DNA of 64,000 nucleotides from contig NZ_QOHF01000020.1 in assembly GCF_003319115.1 (NCBI RefSeq), forward strand, positions 1-64,000. Reading direction: 5' to 3'. Below the pieces are notes generated by a model that had not been told where the DNA came from, searched no databases, and was given only the letters and a program-made list of their open reading frames with translations. Below, piece by piece: positions 56,233 through 64,000 of the stretch. The translations under genes were made by a program, and so were the position numbers. Source of the DNA: Geodermatophilus sp. TF02-6. Lineage in GTDB: Bacteria > Actinomycetota > Actinomycetes > Mycobacteriales > Geodermatophilaceae. Each line of letters opens with the position of its first letter. The stretch's first letter is position 1.

Positions 56233-57252
56233 GTGACGACGACGACGCGTGAGTGGCACCTGGCCGCCCGGCCGCACGGTGAACCGACCCCAGAGGACTT
56301 CCGGCTGGTCGAGGTGCCGGTCCCCGAGCCGGCCGAGGGGCAGGTCGTCGTCCGGATGGTGGTGATGTCGGTCGACCCGTACATGCGCGGCCGGATGCGG
56401 CCGGAGCCGTCCTACGCCCCGCCGTGGGAGGTCGGCGAGGTGATGCGCGGCGGCGCCGTCGGCCGGGTGGTGGCCTCGCGGGCACCGGAGCTGCCCGAGG
56501 GGTCGCTGGTGCTCACCGACGCCGCCTGGCGCGAGGTCGCCGTCCTGGACGCCGCGCAGGTGACCCGGCTGCCGGCCGCCACCGACGTCTCCCCGTCCTG
56601 GTACCTGGGCGTGCTCGGCATGCCCGGGCTGACCGCCTACACCGGACTGTTCCGGGTGGCCGGCCTGCGCCCGGGCGAGGACGTGTTCGTCTCCGGCGCC
56701 GCCGGGGCCGTGGGCAGCCTGGTCGGCCAGTTCGCCCGGCTGCGCGGCGCCGGGTCGGTGGTGGGCAGCGCCGGGTCGCCGGAGAAGGTGGCCTGGCTGC
56801 GCGAGCTCGGCTTCACCGCGGCCTTCGACTACCACGAGGGGCCGGTCGCGCAGCTGCTGCGCGCCGCCGCCCCGGACGGCGTGGACGTGTTCTTCGACAA
56901 CGTCGGTGGCGAGCACCTGGAGGCGGCGATCGGCGCGCTGCGGGTGCACGGCCGGGCCGCGCTGTGCGGGTCGATCTCCGGCTACAACGCCGTCGAGCCG
57001 CCGCAGGGCCCGCGCAACTTGTCGCTGATGGTGGGCCGGCGGCTGACCCTGCGCGGGTTCCTCGTCGGCGACCACGCCGAGCTGCGGCCGGAGTTCACCG
57101 AGACCGTGTCGGGCTGGCTGCGCGAGGGCCGCCTCGTCGTCCGGGAGACGGTGTACGAGGGCATCGAGAACGCCGTGCCGGCCTTCCTCGACCTCCTCCG
57201 CGGAGCCAACACGGGGAAGATGGTGGTCCGGCTCGCACCCGACCCGGACTGA
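56233..57252 (+). CDS. MDR-family NADP-dependent oxidoreductase (CurA/leukotriene B4 12-hydroxydehydrogenase-like)
   Basis: 339 residues, GTG 56233. [21 protein letters not shown], the NADP motif [46 protein letters not shown] and NTGKMVVRL are the pattern of zinc-independent alkene/enone reductases. It reduces alpha,beta-unsaturated carbonyls and helps remove reactive electrophiles. The divergent msrA suggests an oxidative-stress neighbourhood. Confidence 0.9.
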   Translation: MTTTTREWHLAARPHGEPTPEDFRLVEVPVPEPAEGQVVVRMVVMSVDPYMRGRMRPEPSYAPPWEVGEVMRGGAVGRVVASRAPELPEGSLVLTDAAWREVAVLDAAQVTRLPAATDVSPSWYLGVLGMPGLTAYTGLFRVAGLRPGEDVFVSGAAGAVGSLVGQFARLRGAGSVVGSAGSPEKVAWLRELGFTAAFDYHEGPVAQLLRAAAPDGVDVFFDNVGGEHLEAAIGALRVHGRAALCGSISGYNAVEPPQGPRNLSLMVGRRLTLRGFLVGDHAELRPEFTETVSGWLREGRLVVRETVYEGIENAVPAFLDLLRGANTGKMVVRLAPDPD

Positions 57253-57295
57253 CCGGCACGGTTGCCGCGGGACGCCACGGGGCAGACTGGCGATC

Positions 57296-57502
57296 ATGTG
57301 GCTCCTCCTGACCAGCCGGCTGCGCACGTGGCTGCTCCTGACCGTCGTCCTCCCGCTCGCCACCGGCCTGCTGCGCCGCGTGGGGCGGGCGCTGGAGCGC
57401 CGGACCGGATCGACGCGGGCGACCCGGGCGCTGTACAAGGCCGGCGACCTCGGCGACCGCGCCCGTACCACGCTCCGCGGCGGGCGCCGCCGTCGGCGGT
57501 GA
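57296..57502 (+). CDS. small membrane-associated basic protein
   Basis: 68 residues, ATG 57296. One or two hydrophobic stretches ([20 protein letters not shown]) are followed by an Arg-rich tail ending GGRRRRR. Four-base overlap with the next hydrolase gene supports expression. No family recognised. Confidence 0.6.
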   Translation: MWLLLTSRLRTWLLLTVVLPLATGLLRRVGRALERRTGSTRATRALYKAGDLGDRARTTLRGGRRRRR

Positions 57503-58191
57503 CCTCCGGCCTCGCGCGACCGACCCTCGAGCACGCCCCCGCGTCCGGGCCGACCCGGGCGCTCGTCCTCTTCTGCCACGGCGGCACGGTGGCCAGCGTC
57601 GAGCCGCCTCGGGAGCGGGCGCTGTCCCTGCTGCGGATGCGCGCGATCGAGCAGTTCGTGCGCGCGTCGACCGCCGACCGCGGGGTGGCCACCCACCTGC
57701 TCCGCTACCGGGTGGCCGGCTGGAACGGCGCGGCGGCCGACGCCCACGCCGACGTCCGCTGGGCCCTGTCCGAGCTGGGGGAACGGCACGGGGACGACGT
57801 CCCGGTGGTGCTGGTCGGCCACTCGATGGGCGGCCGGGCGGTGCTGCGGGCCGGCGAGGGCGCACAGGTGGCAGCGGTCTGCGCGCTCGCCCCGTGGACC
57901 CCGCCGGGCGAGCCGGTCGAGCAGCTGCGCGGACGGACGGTCGCGGTCCTGCACGGCCGGGGCGACCGGTGGGTGCCGGCGGCGCTGTCGGCCGACTTCG
58001 CCGCCCGGGCGCAGCGCGCCGGGGCCCGCATCGCGCGGTTCACCGTCGCCGGCGGGCACAGCATGGTGCGGCGGGCGCCGGTGTGGCACGCGTTCGTCCG
58101 GGACGTCGTCCTGGCCGGGTCCGGGCTGGCGCCGTGGCGGCCCGACCTGCGCGAGGCGCTGGAGCGCAGCGAGCTCGCCGTCCCGCTGTGA
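57499..58191 (+). CDS. alpha/beta hydrolase
   Basis: 230 residues, GTG overlapping the previous stop. [17 protein letters not shown] (oxyanion region), the nucleophile elbow [17 protein letters not shown], the acid in [12 protein letters not shown] and the His in [10 protein letters not shown] make a complete triad. Dienelactone-hydrolase-like size. Substrate unknown. The first ~20 residues are Pro/Ala-rich. Confidence 0.85.
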   Translation: MTSGLARPTLEHAPASGPTRALVLFCHGGTVASVEPPRERALSLLRMRAIEQFVRASTADRGVATHLLRYRVAGWNGAAADAHADVRWALSELGERHGDDVPVVLVGHSMGGRAVLRAGEGAQVAAVCALAPWTPPGEPVEQLRGRTVAVLHGRGDRWVPAALSADFAARAQRAGARIARFTVAGGHSMVRRAPVWHAFVRDVVLAGSGLAPWRPDLREALERSELAVPL

Positions 58192-58213
58192 ACCCCAGGA
58201 GGGCGGCCCGGCG

Positions 58214-58348
58214 CTGGCCGGCGAGCTCGACGGCCTGGCCGCGATCCTGGAGTCGCACGTCTCCTTCGCGGAGCGGTGCGTCCGACAGGCGCTCGACACG
58301 CTCACCGGCACCCCCGCCGACCTGCTCGGCGCCGATCTGCAGGAGTGA
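58214..58348 (+). pseudogene. 3' remnant resembling a hemerythrin-domain gene
   Basis: Reads [20 protein letters not shown] then [12 protein letters not shown] and ends with TGA at 58346-58348. This recalls the last helix of actinobacterial HHE-hemerythrin proteins (LESHFxxEER). No start codon is available and the preceding gene's frame is different. The key Glu of the motif appears as Ala (SFAER). Tentative. Confidence 0.35.
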
Positions 58349-58379
58349 GCTGCCGCGCCGCCCGGGGTAGGGCGGGCAG

Positions 58380-58781
58380 GTGGAAGAGCTGCTCGCCGAA
58401 GTCGTCAGCGTCCTGGTCACCGTGGTGGAGGCCTGCGGCGCCGCAGTGATCATCATCGGGGCCGTGTGGGCCTTCGTCCGCTTCGTGTACGCCGGCCTGC
58501 GTGAGCGCAGCACGTCGGCGTTCGTGCCGGTGCGGCTCACCCTCGGCCGGTTCCTGGCCCTGGGCCTGGAGTTCCAGCTGGCCAGCGACGTGCTGCGGAC
58601 GGCGGTGGCGCCGAGCTTCCGGGAACTGGGACAGCTGGCCGCGGTCGCGGCGATCCGGACGGCGCTGAACTACTTCCTCGGCAAGGAGATCGCCGAGGAG
58701 CGCCGGCAGGTCGCCGAGGAGCACGAGCGGGGCCGGGCCGTGCCCGACCCGACGGACCTGGCCCGGGGCCGGACGGTGTGA
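58380..58781 (+). CDS. DUF1622 membrane protein
   Basis: 133 residues, GTG 58380. Two membrane helices ([20 protein letters not shown]; the region around [20 protein letters not shown]) and [19 protein letters not shown] are DUF1622 hallmarks. Function unknown across the family. Overlaps the next gene by four bases (GTGA). Confidence 0.88.
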   Translation: MEELLAEVVSVLVTVVEACGAAVIIIGAVWAFVRFVYAGLRERSTSAFVPVRLTLGRFLALGLEFQLASDVLRTAVAPSFRELGQLAAVAAIRTALNYFLGKEIAEERRQVAEEHERGRAVPDPTDLARGRTV

Positions 58782-59125
58782 CCGTGCTCGAGCAGGTCGC
58801 GGGCACGGCGTCCTCGGCGGTCGTCGGGGCCGCGCTCGTCGCCGCCCTCGTCGCCCTGGCCACCACGCGCCACCCGCCGCTGGCGATCGGCGTGCTGCTG
58901 GACCTGCTGGTCGCCGCCGGCCTGCTGCGCCTGGTCGGCAACCCGAGCTGGCAGGCGGTCGTCACCGCCGGGGTGATCCTCGTCCTCCGGCGGCTGGTCG
59001 GCGCGGGGTTCCGGGCTGCCCGGCGCAGCTGGTCCGGCGGCGGCGAGGGGCCCGGCCGGCGGCCGGCGGCCCGACGCCGGCTGGAGCTGCTGGACCGCCT
59101 GGTTCGCCCGGCCTGGCGCCTGTGA
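58778..59125 (+). CDS. small membrane protein with basic tail
   Basis: 115 residues, GTG coupled to the DUF1622 stop. Two or three membrane helices in residues 8-75 (SSAVVGAALVAALVALATTR; IGVLLDLLVAAGLLRLV) and an Arg-rich C-terminus. No family recognised; the coupling suggests a complex with the DUF1622 protein. Confidence 0.7.
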   Translation: MTVLEQVAGTASSAVVGAALVAALVALATTRHPPLAIGVLLDLLVAAGLLRLVGNPSWQAVVTAGVILVLRRLVGAGFRAARRSWSGGGEGPGRRPAARRRLELLDRLVRPAWRL

Positions 59126-59165
59126 GCATCGTGGGTCGGCCCCCTCCAGGGCACCGCGGGCCCCT

Positions 59166-59239
59166 GGAAGGACCCCGTCCCCCTCACCCCTCGCAGGCTC
59201 GGGGTGAGCCTCGGGACGGGGCCGGGACGGGGTCCTTCT
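59166..59239. repeat. GC-rich dispersed repeat (family 1), nested palindrome
   Basis: The most complete copy. Outer arms AAGGACCCCGTCCC (59168-59181) and GGGACGGGGTCCTT (59224-59237) are perfect complements; inside is CTCACCCC / GGGGTGAG (59183-59190, 59201-59208). It ends at the acdS stop codon and lies between convergent genes, so it can act as a two-way terminator. Confidence 0.9.
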
Positions 59240-60259
59240 TCAGGAGAACAGGGCGCTGTAGCCGTTGAGCGCCGGCTGTCCGCCGAGGTGGGCGTAGAGC
59301 ACGGTGGACGACGGGTCGATCTCGCCGCGGCCGACCAGGTCGATGGTCGCCGCCATCGACTTCCCCTCGTACACCGGGTCGGTGACCATGCCCTCGGTGC
59401 GGGCCGCGGTCTGCATCGCGCGGATCGTCGCCTCGTCGGGGATGCCGTAGGTCCCCGCGGAGTAGCGCTCGTCGAGCTCGACGTCGTCGGCGGTGATCGG
59501 CCGCCGGACCCCGATCGCCTCGGCCGTGCGCTGGGCGATGCGCAGCACCTGGTCGCGGGTCTCGGCCGGCTTGGCGCTGGCGTCGACGCCGAGCACCCGG
59601 CGCGGCCGGCCGCCGTCCTCTTCCAGATGGGCGAAGCCGGCGACCATCCCGGCCTGGGTCGACCCGGTCACCGAGCAGACGACGACGGTGTCGAAGAAGA
59701 CGCCGAGCTCGGCCTCCTGCGCGGCCACCTCGTGCGCCCAGTTCACGAACCCCAGGCCGCCGAGCGGGTGGTCGCTCGCCCCGGCCGGGATGGCGTAGGG
59801 CTTCCCGCCGCGCTCCTCGATCTCGGCGAGCGCCGCCTCCCAGCTCTCCTTGAACCCGATGCCGAACCCGGCCCTCACCAGCCGGACGTCGGCGCCGGCC
59901 AGCCGGCTGATCAGGATGTTGCCGACCTTGTCGTAGACGGCGTCGGGCCAGTCCACCCAGCTCTCCTGCACGAGCACGCACCGCAGGCCCACGGAGGCGG
60001 CGACGGCGGCGACCTGGCGGGTGTGGTTGCTCTGCACGCCGCCGATGGAGACCAGCGTGTCGCAGCCCTGGGCCAGCGCGTCGGCGACCAGGTACTCGAG
60101 CTTGCGGGTCTTGTTGCCGCCGTAGGCGATCCCGGAGTTGCAGTCCTCCCGCTTGGCCCAGACGGCGGCGCCGCCGAGGTGCTCGGTGAGCCGGTCGAGC
60201 CGGTGCACCGGCGACGGGCCGAACAGCAGCGGGTGGCGGGGGAAGTCAGCGAGGCTCAT
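59240..60259 (-). CDS. acdS: 1-aminocyclopropane-1-carboxylate deaminase
   Basis: 339 residues, ATG 60259. The PLP lysine is Lys50 in [44 protein letters not shown] and [12 protein letters not shown] follow the AcdS pattern. The residues that separate true ACC deaminase from D-cysteine desulfhydrase, Tyr-Glu in VYEGKSM (297-298) and Leu in AHLGG (325), are all present. It breaks the ethylene precursor ACC into ammonia and 2-oxobutanoate, a trait of plant-associated soil bacteria. Its start lies 14 bases inside the GntR gene. Confidence 0.95.
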   Translation of the reverse strand: MSLADFPRHPLLFGPSPVHRLDRLTEHLGGAAVWAKREDCNSGIAYGGNKTRKLEYLVADALAQGCDTLVSIGGVQSNHTRQVAAVAASVGLRCVLVQESWVDWPDAVYDKVGNILISRLAGADVRLVRAGFGIGFKESWEAALAEIEERGGKPYAIPAGASDHPLGGLGFVNWAHEVAAQEAELGVFFDTVVVCSVTGSTQAGMVAGFAHLEEDGGRPRRVLGVDASAKPAETRDQVLRIAQRTAEAIGVRRPITADDVELDERYSAGTYGIPDEATIRAMQTAARTEGMVTDPVYEGKSMAATIDLVGRGEIDPSSTVLYAHLGGQPALNGYSALFS

Positions 60260-60914
60260 CGGGGGTCTCCTCCAGCTCGGACAGCAACGCCGTCCAGATC
60301 TCGGTGGTGGTGGCGACCGCGGCGTCGACGTCGGCTGCCGCGCAGGCGGCGATCAGGCGGTCGTGCAGGACGACGGACTCGCGGCCGTGCGCGGCGGCGA
60401 AGCGCTGGCGCTCCAGCCGGCGGACGGCGGGGGTGAGGCGCTCGACGGTGGCGGTGACCGCGGTGTTGCCGCACCGGGCGAGCAGCACGCCGTGCAGGGC
60501 GTCGTCGGCGGTCAGCGCGGCGTCGACGTCCCCGGCGGCGACCGCGGCGGCGAACCGCTCGTTGGCGGCGCGCATCGCGGTCACGTCGTCCGGGGTCGTG
60601 GCGGCAGCGGCCTGCCGGACGGCCAGCTCGTGCACGGCGCGGACCACCACCACGGCGTCGCGGACCTCGGCCACCCGCAGCGGGGTGATCCGGGTGTGGC
60701 TCTGCGGCTTGGCCTCGACCAGGCCCTCGTCGGCCAGGCGGGCCAGCGCCGCCCGCACCGGCGCGACCGACAGCCCCAGCCGCCGGGCCAGCTCGGCGTC
60801 CTTGACCACCGCCCCGGGGGCGAGGTCGCCGGAGACGATCGCCGTCCGGATGCGGACGAGCGCCACGTCCCGCAGCAGCACGCGGCCGACCGGCGAGAGG
60901 GACACGACTGACAT
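60246..60914 (-). CDS. GntR-family regulator (FadR/FCD type) of acdS
   Basis: 222 residues, ATG 60914. The winged helix has [20 protein letters not shown] and [20 protein letters not shown], followed by an all-helical FCD domain ([53 protein letters not shown]). Transcribed ahead of and overlapping acdS. A perfect palindrome covers its start codon, indicating autoregulation. It replaces the Lrp-type AcdR found with proteobacterial acdS. Confidence 0.92.
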   Translation of the reverse strand: MSVVSLSPVGRVLLRDVALVRIRTAIVSGDLAPGAVVKDAELARRLGLSVAPVRAALARLADEGLVEAKPQSHTRITPLRVAEVRDAVVVVRAVHELAVRQAAAATTPDDVTAMRAANERFAAAVAAGDVDAALTADDALHGVLLARCGNTAVTATVERLTPAVRRLERQRFAAAHGRESVVLHDRLIAACAAADVDAAVATTTEIWTALLSELEETPDEPR

Positions 60915-60926
60915 CTCAGATGTCAG
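60908..60926. promoter_or_regulatory. GntR operator overlapping its own start codon
   Basis: CTGACATCTcAGATGTCAG, perfect 9-base arms around one base. The ATG is within the palindrome (60914-60912). TTGACG at 60941-60936 is a likely -35, so the mRNA may be leaderless and the bound repressor would block initiation. Confidence 0.75.
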
Positions 60927-61016
60927 GCCGCGCCGCGTCAAGAGGTGACCGGTCCGCCGCGGTCGTCGGCAGGAACGGGCCTCGTGGGGCGCCCCGGGCA
61001 GCGCCACCATCGGGGC

Positions 61017-61463
61017 GTGGCCACCGACTGGACGACCCGGCCTGCCGACGCCGCCGCCCACTTCGCCCGGAAGCTGGCCGTGGAGACCGACGTGAGCGAC
61101 GTGCACGCGGCGCTGGAGTCCGGCGCGCCGGGCTTCGTGCTGCTCGACAGCCGCAGCCGCGAGGCATGGGATGCCGGCCACGTCCCCGGCGCGGTGCACC
61201 TGCTCGGCCGCGAGGTCCCCGAGCGCGCACCGGCCGAGCTGGACCGGTCCGTCCCGGTCGTCACCTACTGCTGGGGCCCGGGGTGCAACGGCGCGACGCG
61301 GGCCGCGCTCGCGCTGGCGCAGCTGGGCTACCGGGTGCGGGAGATGCTCGGCGGCTTCGAGTACTGGGCGCGCGAGGGGCTGCCCGTGGCGACGGCGGAC
61401 GGCGGGCACCGCCCCGCCGTCGACCCGCTCACCGCCGTCTCCTCGGTCAGGTGCGGCTGCTGA
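61017..61463 (+). CDS. rhodanese-domain protein
   Basis: 148 residues, GTG 61017. Single rhodanese domain: VLLDSRSREAWDAGHVPGAV, LGREVPERAPAEL and the active loop VVTYCWGPGCNGATRAALAL with its catalytic Cys, then GGFEYWAREGLP. Probably a thiosulfate or persulfide sulfurtransferase. The C-terminal GCGC-like end (VRCGC) adds cysteines. Its 3' end overlaps a remnant gene on the other strand by 17 bases. Confidence 0.9.
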   Translation: MATDWTTRPADAAAHFARKLAVETDVSDVHAALESGAPGFVLLDSRSREAWDAGHVPGAVHLLGREVPERAPAELDRSVPVVTYCWGPGCNGATRAALALAQLGYRVREMLGGFEYWAREGLPVATADGGHRPAVDPLTAVSSVRCGC

Positions 61464-61539
61464 GGTCGGGCACCGGGTCGTCGGCGAGCCGGGCCCAGAG
61501 CAGTTCGTCGTGCTCGCGCCCGTCGCCGTAGCGGTACGA
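61447..61539 (-). pseudogene. 3' remnant of a truncated gene (acetyltransferase-like end)
   Basis: The minus strand reads CRSYRYGDGREHDELLWARL then ADDPVPDLSSRT and TGA at 61449-61447. The composition and the YRxxDGxxHDELLxALxxDDP pattern recall the C-terminus of GNAT acetyltransferases. The preceding DNA switches directly to GCGGGACCCTG of a family-1 repeat, so the 5' part of the gene is lost at the repeat edge. Family is uncertain. Confidence 0.45.
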
Positions 61540-61641
61540 GCGGCAGGGTCCCGCCGCTGGCCCCGTCCCGAGGCTCGCGCCGAGCCTGCGAGGCGTGAGG
61601 AGGACGGGGTCCTTCCATGGCGGGGGGCAGGGGGTCCTTCT
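61540..61641. repeat. GC-rich dispersed repeat (family 1)
   Basis: GGTCCCGCCGCTGG, CCCCGTCCCGAGGC, CGAGCCTGCGAGGCG, GAGGACGGGGTCCTTC and GGCAGGGGGTCCTTCT, ending exactly at the stop codon of the VOC-protein gene. Confidence 0.88.
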
Positions 61642-62154
61642 TCAGGCGGGGACGGAGACCCCGACGCCGCCGCGGGTGTGCGCGCCGTAGCGGGCGATCT
61701 CGCCATCGAGGTCCAGCGGCGCGGTCATCGCCGCGCCCTCGGTGAGCCCCGGGGTGATCAGCTCGGCGGGGAGCAACCAGGAGACCTCGAACTCCAGGCC
61801 GTCGGGGTCCTGCGCGTAGAGGGCCTTGGTGGTGACGTGGTCGGAGGCGCCGACCAGCGCGCCGGCCTGCCGCAGCGCGTCGCGGATGCGGGCGAGCTCG
61901 GCGAGGGTGTCGACCTCCCAGGCCAGGTGGTAGAGGCCCACGGTGCGCCGGCCGGCCTCCGAGGCACCGGCGCCGGCGCCGATCCGGAACAGGCCCAGGT
62001 CGTGGTCGTTGGTCGACCCCTCGGCCTGCAGGAAGACGGCGGCGCCGGGGATCTCGGTCCTCACCCGGAAGCCGAGGACGTCGCGGTAGAAGGCGGTGCT
62101 GCGGGCGACGTCCCGGACGTAGAGGACGGCGTGGTTGAGGCGCTGGACGGGCAC
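61642..62154 (-). CDS. VOC-family (glyoxalase/extradiol dioxygenase-like) protein
   Basis: 170 residues from GTG 62154, chosen because AGGAG lies six bases upstream (an upstream ATG at 62184 lacks this). Two babab modules: RLNHAVLYVRDVARSTAFYR, VLGFRV and LYHLAWEVDTLAELARIRDA, ALYAQDPDGLEFEVSW. Metal ligands His (LNH), His (LYH) and Glu (LEFE) are present. Likely a ring-cleavage dioxygenase-like or glyoxalase enzyme. A MarR-type palindrome lies upstream. Confidence 0.88.
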   Translation of the reverse strand: MPVQRLNHAVLYVRDVARSTAFYRDVLGFRVRTEIPGAAVFLQAEGSTNDHDLGLFRIGAGAGASEAGRRTVGLYHLAWEVDTLAELARIRDALRQAGALVGASDHVTTKALYAQDPDGLEFEVSWLLPAELITPGLTEGAAMTAPLDLDGEIARYGAHTRGGVGVSVPA

Positions 62155-62202
62155 GGCGGGCTCCTGCTCGGTCGGACGACGCACCCAGTGTGCGGCAATT
62201 TG

Positions 62203-62216
62203 CTTGAGACTTCAAG
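62203..62216. promoter_or_regulatory. MarR-type palindrome in the VOC/decarboxylase divergent gap
   Basis: CTTGAgactTCAAG, perfect 5-base arms and 4-base spacer; with flanks it reads TGCTTGAGACTTCAAGTA. The AT content is far above its surroundings. Typical of MarR-family operators; no MarR gene is adjacent. Confidence 0.6.
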
Positions 62217-62249
62217 TATTGGCCGCCCCTGATCGGGTAGGGGCCGGCC

Positions 62250-63710
62250 ATGGACCACTCGCGCGCACCCGTCCTCGAGGCCCTGCAGGAGTTCCGCCGC
62301 CGCGGCGACGTCGTCTTCGGCCCGCCCGGCCACAAGCAGGGCCGGGGCGCCGACCCGCGGGTCGTGGAGGTCGTCGGGGAGGGCGTGTTCGCCTCCGACG
62401 TCCTCTCGCTGGGCGGGTTGGACGACCGGCGGGAGTCGCAGGGCGTCGTGACCCGGGCCGAGGAGCTCATGGCCGACGCCGTCGGCGCCGACCACGCCTT
62501 CTTCTCGACCTGCGGCAGCTCGCTGTCGGTGAAGAGCGCGATGATCTCCGCCGCCGGCCCGGGTGAGGAGCTGCTGGTCAGCCGCAACGCGCACAAGTCG
62601 GTGGTCGCCGGGTTGATCATCAGCGGCATCCGGCCGGTCTGGGTGCACCCGCACTTCGACGCCGAGCGGCAGCTGGCCCACCCGCCGGAGCCGGACGACG
62701 TCCGCCGCGCCCTGGGAGCGCACCCGGACGCCAAGGGCATGCTGCTGATCACCCCGACCGACTGGGGCACCTGCGCCGACGTCGCCGGGGTCGCCCGGGT
62801 CTGCCACGAGCGCGACGTCCCGCTGGTCGTCGACGAGGCCTGGGGAGCGCATCTGCCGTTCCACCCGGATCTCCCGGCATGGGGCATGGACTCCTGCGCC
62901 GACGTCGTGGTCACCAGCGTGCACAAGATGGGAGCGGCGATCGAGCAGAGCTCGGTGTTCCACCTGCAGGGCGACCGGGTCGACCCCACCGTGCTGAAGC
63001 AGCGGGAGGACCTGCGGGGGACGACCAGCTCGTCCTCGCTGGTCTACCTGACCCTCGACGGCTGGCGGCGGCAGATGGTCCAGCACGGCAAGCAGCTGCT
63101 GGGCGCGGCGATCGAACGGGCCGGCCGGGTCTCCGACGCCGTCGCCGCTCTGCCCGGCCTCGACCTCATGGGCCGGGAGGTGGTGGGCCCCGGGATGGCG
63201 TTCGACCTCGACCCGCTGGTGCTCACCGTCGACGTCCGCGGCCTGGGCATCACCGGCTACCAGGCCGGTGACTGGCTGCGCACCGAGCGGCACGTCGACG
63301 TCGGCTCGGCCGACGCCTGCCGGATCAGCGCGCGGTTCACCTCCGCCGACGACGACGAGACCGCCGGGGTGCTCGTCGACGCGCTGCGTGCCCTCGTCGA
63401 CGGTGCGGCGTCGATGCAGCGCCCGCCGCGGGTCGACCTGCCCGCCCCGCGGGGCCTGGAGCTGGAGCAGGTGATGACGCCGCGGGAGGCGTTCTTCGCC
63501 CGTGTCGAGCAGGTGCCGGTGGCGCAGGCGGTGGGCCGGGTGGCTGCCGAGATGGTCAGCCCCTACCCGCCCGGCGTGCCGGTGCTGGCGCCCGGCGAGC
63601 GGATCAGCCGGGAGGCGGTCGACTACCTCGCCAGCGGTGTGCGGGCGGGGATGCTCGTGCCCGACGCCGCCGACCCGTCGATGGAGACCCTCCGCGTCGT
63701 CGCCCGATGA
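62250..63710 (+). CDS. Orn/Lys/Arg decarboxylase-family PLP enzyme
   Basis: 486 residues, ATG 62250. VVFGPPGHKQGRG, HAFFSTCGSSLSVKSAM, RNAHKSVVAGLIISG, VVDEAWGAHLPFHPDLP and the PLP lysine Lys226 in TSVHKMGAAIEQSS are clear. The short form lacks the N-terminal wing domain of CadA/SpeF. It decarboxylates a basic amino acid to a polyamine precursor. Exact specificity is not visible. Overlaps the next gene by four bases. Confidence 0.9.
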   Translation: MDHSRAPVLEALQEFRRRGDVVFGPPGHKQGRGADPRVVEVVGEGVFASDVLSLGGLDDRRESQGVVTRAEELMADAVGADHAFFSTCGSSLSVKSAMISAAGPGEELLVSRNAHKSVVAGLIISGIRPVWVHPHFDAERQLAHPPEPDDVRRALGAHPDAKGMLLITPTDWGTCADVAGVARVCHERDVPLVVDEAWGAHLPFHPDLPAWGMDSCADVVVTSVHKMGAAIEQSSVFHLQGDRVDPTVLKQREDLRGTTSSSSLVYLTLDGWRRQMVQHGKQLLGAAIERAGRVSDAVAALPGLDLMGREVVGPGMAFDLDPLVLTVDVRGLGITGYQAGDWLRTERHVDVGSADACRISARFTSADDDETAGVLVDALRALVDGAASMQRPPRVDLPAPRGLELEQVMTPREAFFARVEQVPVAQAVGRVAAEMVSPYPPGVPVLAPGERISREAVDYLASGVRAGMLVPDAADPSMETLRVVAR

Positions 63711-64000
63711 GCGTCACCGTCCGGGTCGCGCCCGAGCTGGCGTTCCTCCTGCGTCCGCGGGACCGGCCGACCCGGGAGCGCCGGCTCGGCTTCGACCCGG
63801 ACGCCACGCTGGCGCACGTCGTCCAGGCGGCGGGGGTGCCGCTGACCGAGGTCGGAGAGCTCCGGCTGGACGGCGTCCCGGCCCGGCCGGAGGCGCGCTC
63901 CCGGCCGGGCAGCGTCGTGGAGGTGGCGCCGGTCGCCCGGCCGCAGCCGGTACCGGCCGGCGGCTTGCTGCTGGACGTCGGCCTGGGCGCGCTGGGACGG
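63707..64000 (+). CDS. Mut7-C RNase domain protein, N-terminal part (cut by window end)
   Basis: 98 residues visible. Residues 1-75 form a ubiquitin/ThiS-like fold (VTVRVAPELAFLLRPRDRPT, DATLAHVVQAAGVPLTEVGE, RPGSVVEVAPV). GGLLLDVGLGALGR is the beginning of the Mut7-C PIN-type nuclease domain (its first Asp is there). The rest lies outside. Translationally coupled to the decarboxylase gene (ATGA). Confidence 0.82.
   Translation, partial: MSVTVRVAPELAFLLRPRDRPTRERRLGFDPDATLAHVVQAAGVPLTEVGELRLDGVPARPEARSRPGSVVEVAPVARPQPVPAGGLLLDVGLGALGR

Noticed and set aside
59240..60259. D-cysteine desulfhydrase
   Set aside because: The Tyr-Glu and Leu residues diagnostic of ACC deaminase are present at the expected places.

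Overview
The window is very GC-rich actinobacterial chromosome. GTG starts, four-base start/stop overlaps and leaderless promoters are common. The mixture of a Cox-type molybdenum hydroxylase, a PA-rich cell-wall hydrolase under a c-di-AMP riboswitch, DUF1707, DUF1622 and SAM-methyltransferase families, and many PAS/GGDEF/partner-switching sensors fits the soil and rock family Geodermatophilaceae (Blastococcus/Geodermatophilus/Modestobacter-like). That placement is inference; the only direct taxonomic marker is about 120 bases of 16S rRNA at the left edge.

Layout. 1-0.9 kb: 5' end of a 16S gene reading leftward, with its leader and promoter region. 0.9-4.8 kb: AlkB-like dioxygenase, a RecQ helicase with a C-terminal phosphoribosyltransferase-like domain, and a PHP phosphatase. 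4.8-24.4 kb: a catabolic island with carbamate kinase, a barbiturase/cyanurate-hydrolase-family enzyme, an IclR regulator, a two-component flavin monooxygenase, a hydrolase, an acyl-CoA synthetase, a wax-ester/DGAT-type acyltransferase, DUF1116 + FdrA (the oxamate-carbamoyltransferase pair), a RutG-like NCS2 permease, and a CoxM-CoxS-CoxL-CoxG operon. 24.4-33.4 kb: riboswitch-controlled lysozyme-like protein, LLM oxidoreductase and two c-di-GMP enzymes. 33.4-37.4 kb: HyuA-HyuB. 37.6-46 kb: membrane protein, two-component system, small regulators, ATP-dependent DNA ligase. 45.5-51.7 kb: a MEDS/anti-sigma-type sensor beside a 1717-residue hybrid kinase that also carries a phosphatase, an RsbW-like kinase and a STAS domain. 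52-59 kb: hydrolases, double-HTH MerR regulator, RlmG-like methyltransferase, MsrA, MDR reductase, small membrane proteins. 59-64 kb: ACC deaminase with a GntR regulator, rhodanese, VOC protein, Orn/Lys/Arg decarboxylase, and the start of a Mut7-C protein.

Main hypothesis. The island looks like an oxidative pyrimidine route: uptake by the RutG-like permease, oxidation of uracil to barbiturate by the Mo-hydroxylase, ring opening to ureidomalonate, then phosphorolytic carbamoyl transfer by FdrA/DUF1116 (ureidomalonate is the one-carbon-longer homologue of oxalurate) and ATP formation by carbamate kinase. Five of its transcription units plus the distant hyuAB operon have a similar palindromic element (TnAsCGsTnA) upstream. 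Two tandem duplications in the island left micro-ORFs of 21 and 19 codons that are start/stop-coupled to the next gene.

Repeats. A dispersed GC-rich element (core AAGGACCCCGTCC) occurs about nine times. It often begins a few bases after a stop codon, sits inside recQ, extends carbamate kinase, and borders at least two truncated genes. A second hairpin family (arms GGCATGGGAAGCGATAC) occurs twice. No tRNA genes, CRISPR arrays, transposases or phage genes were recognised.
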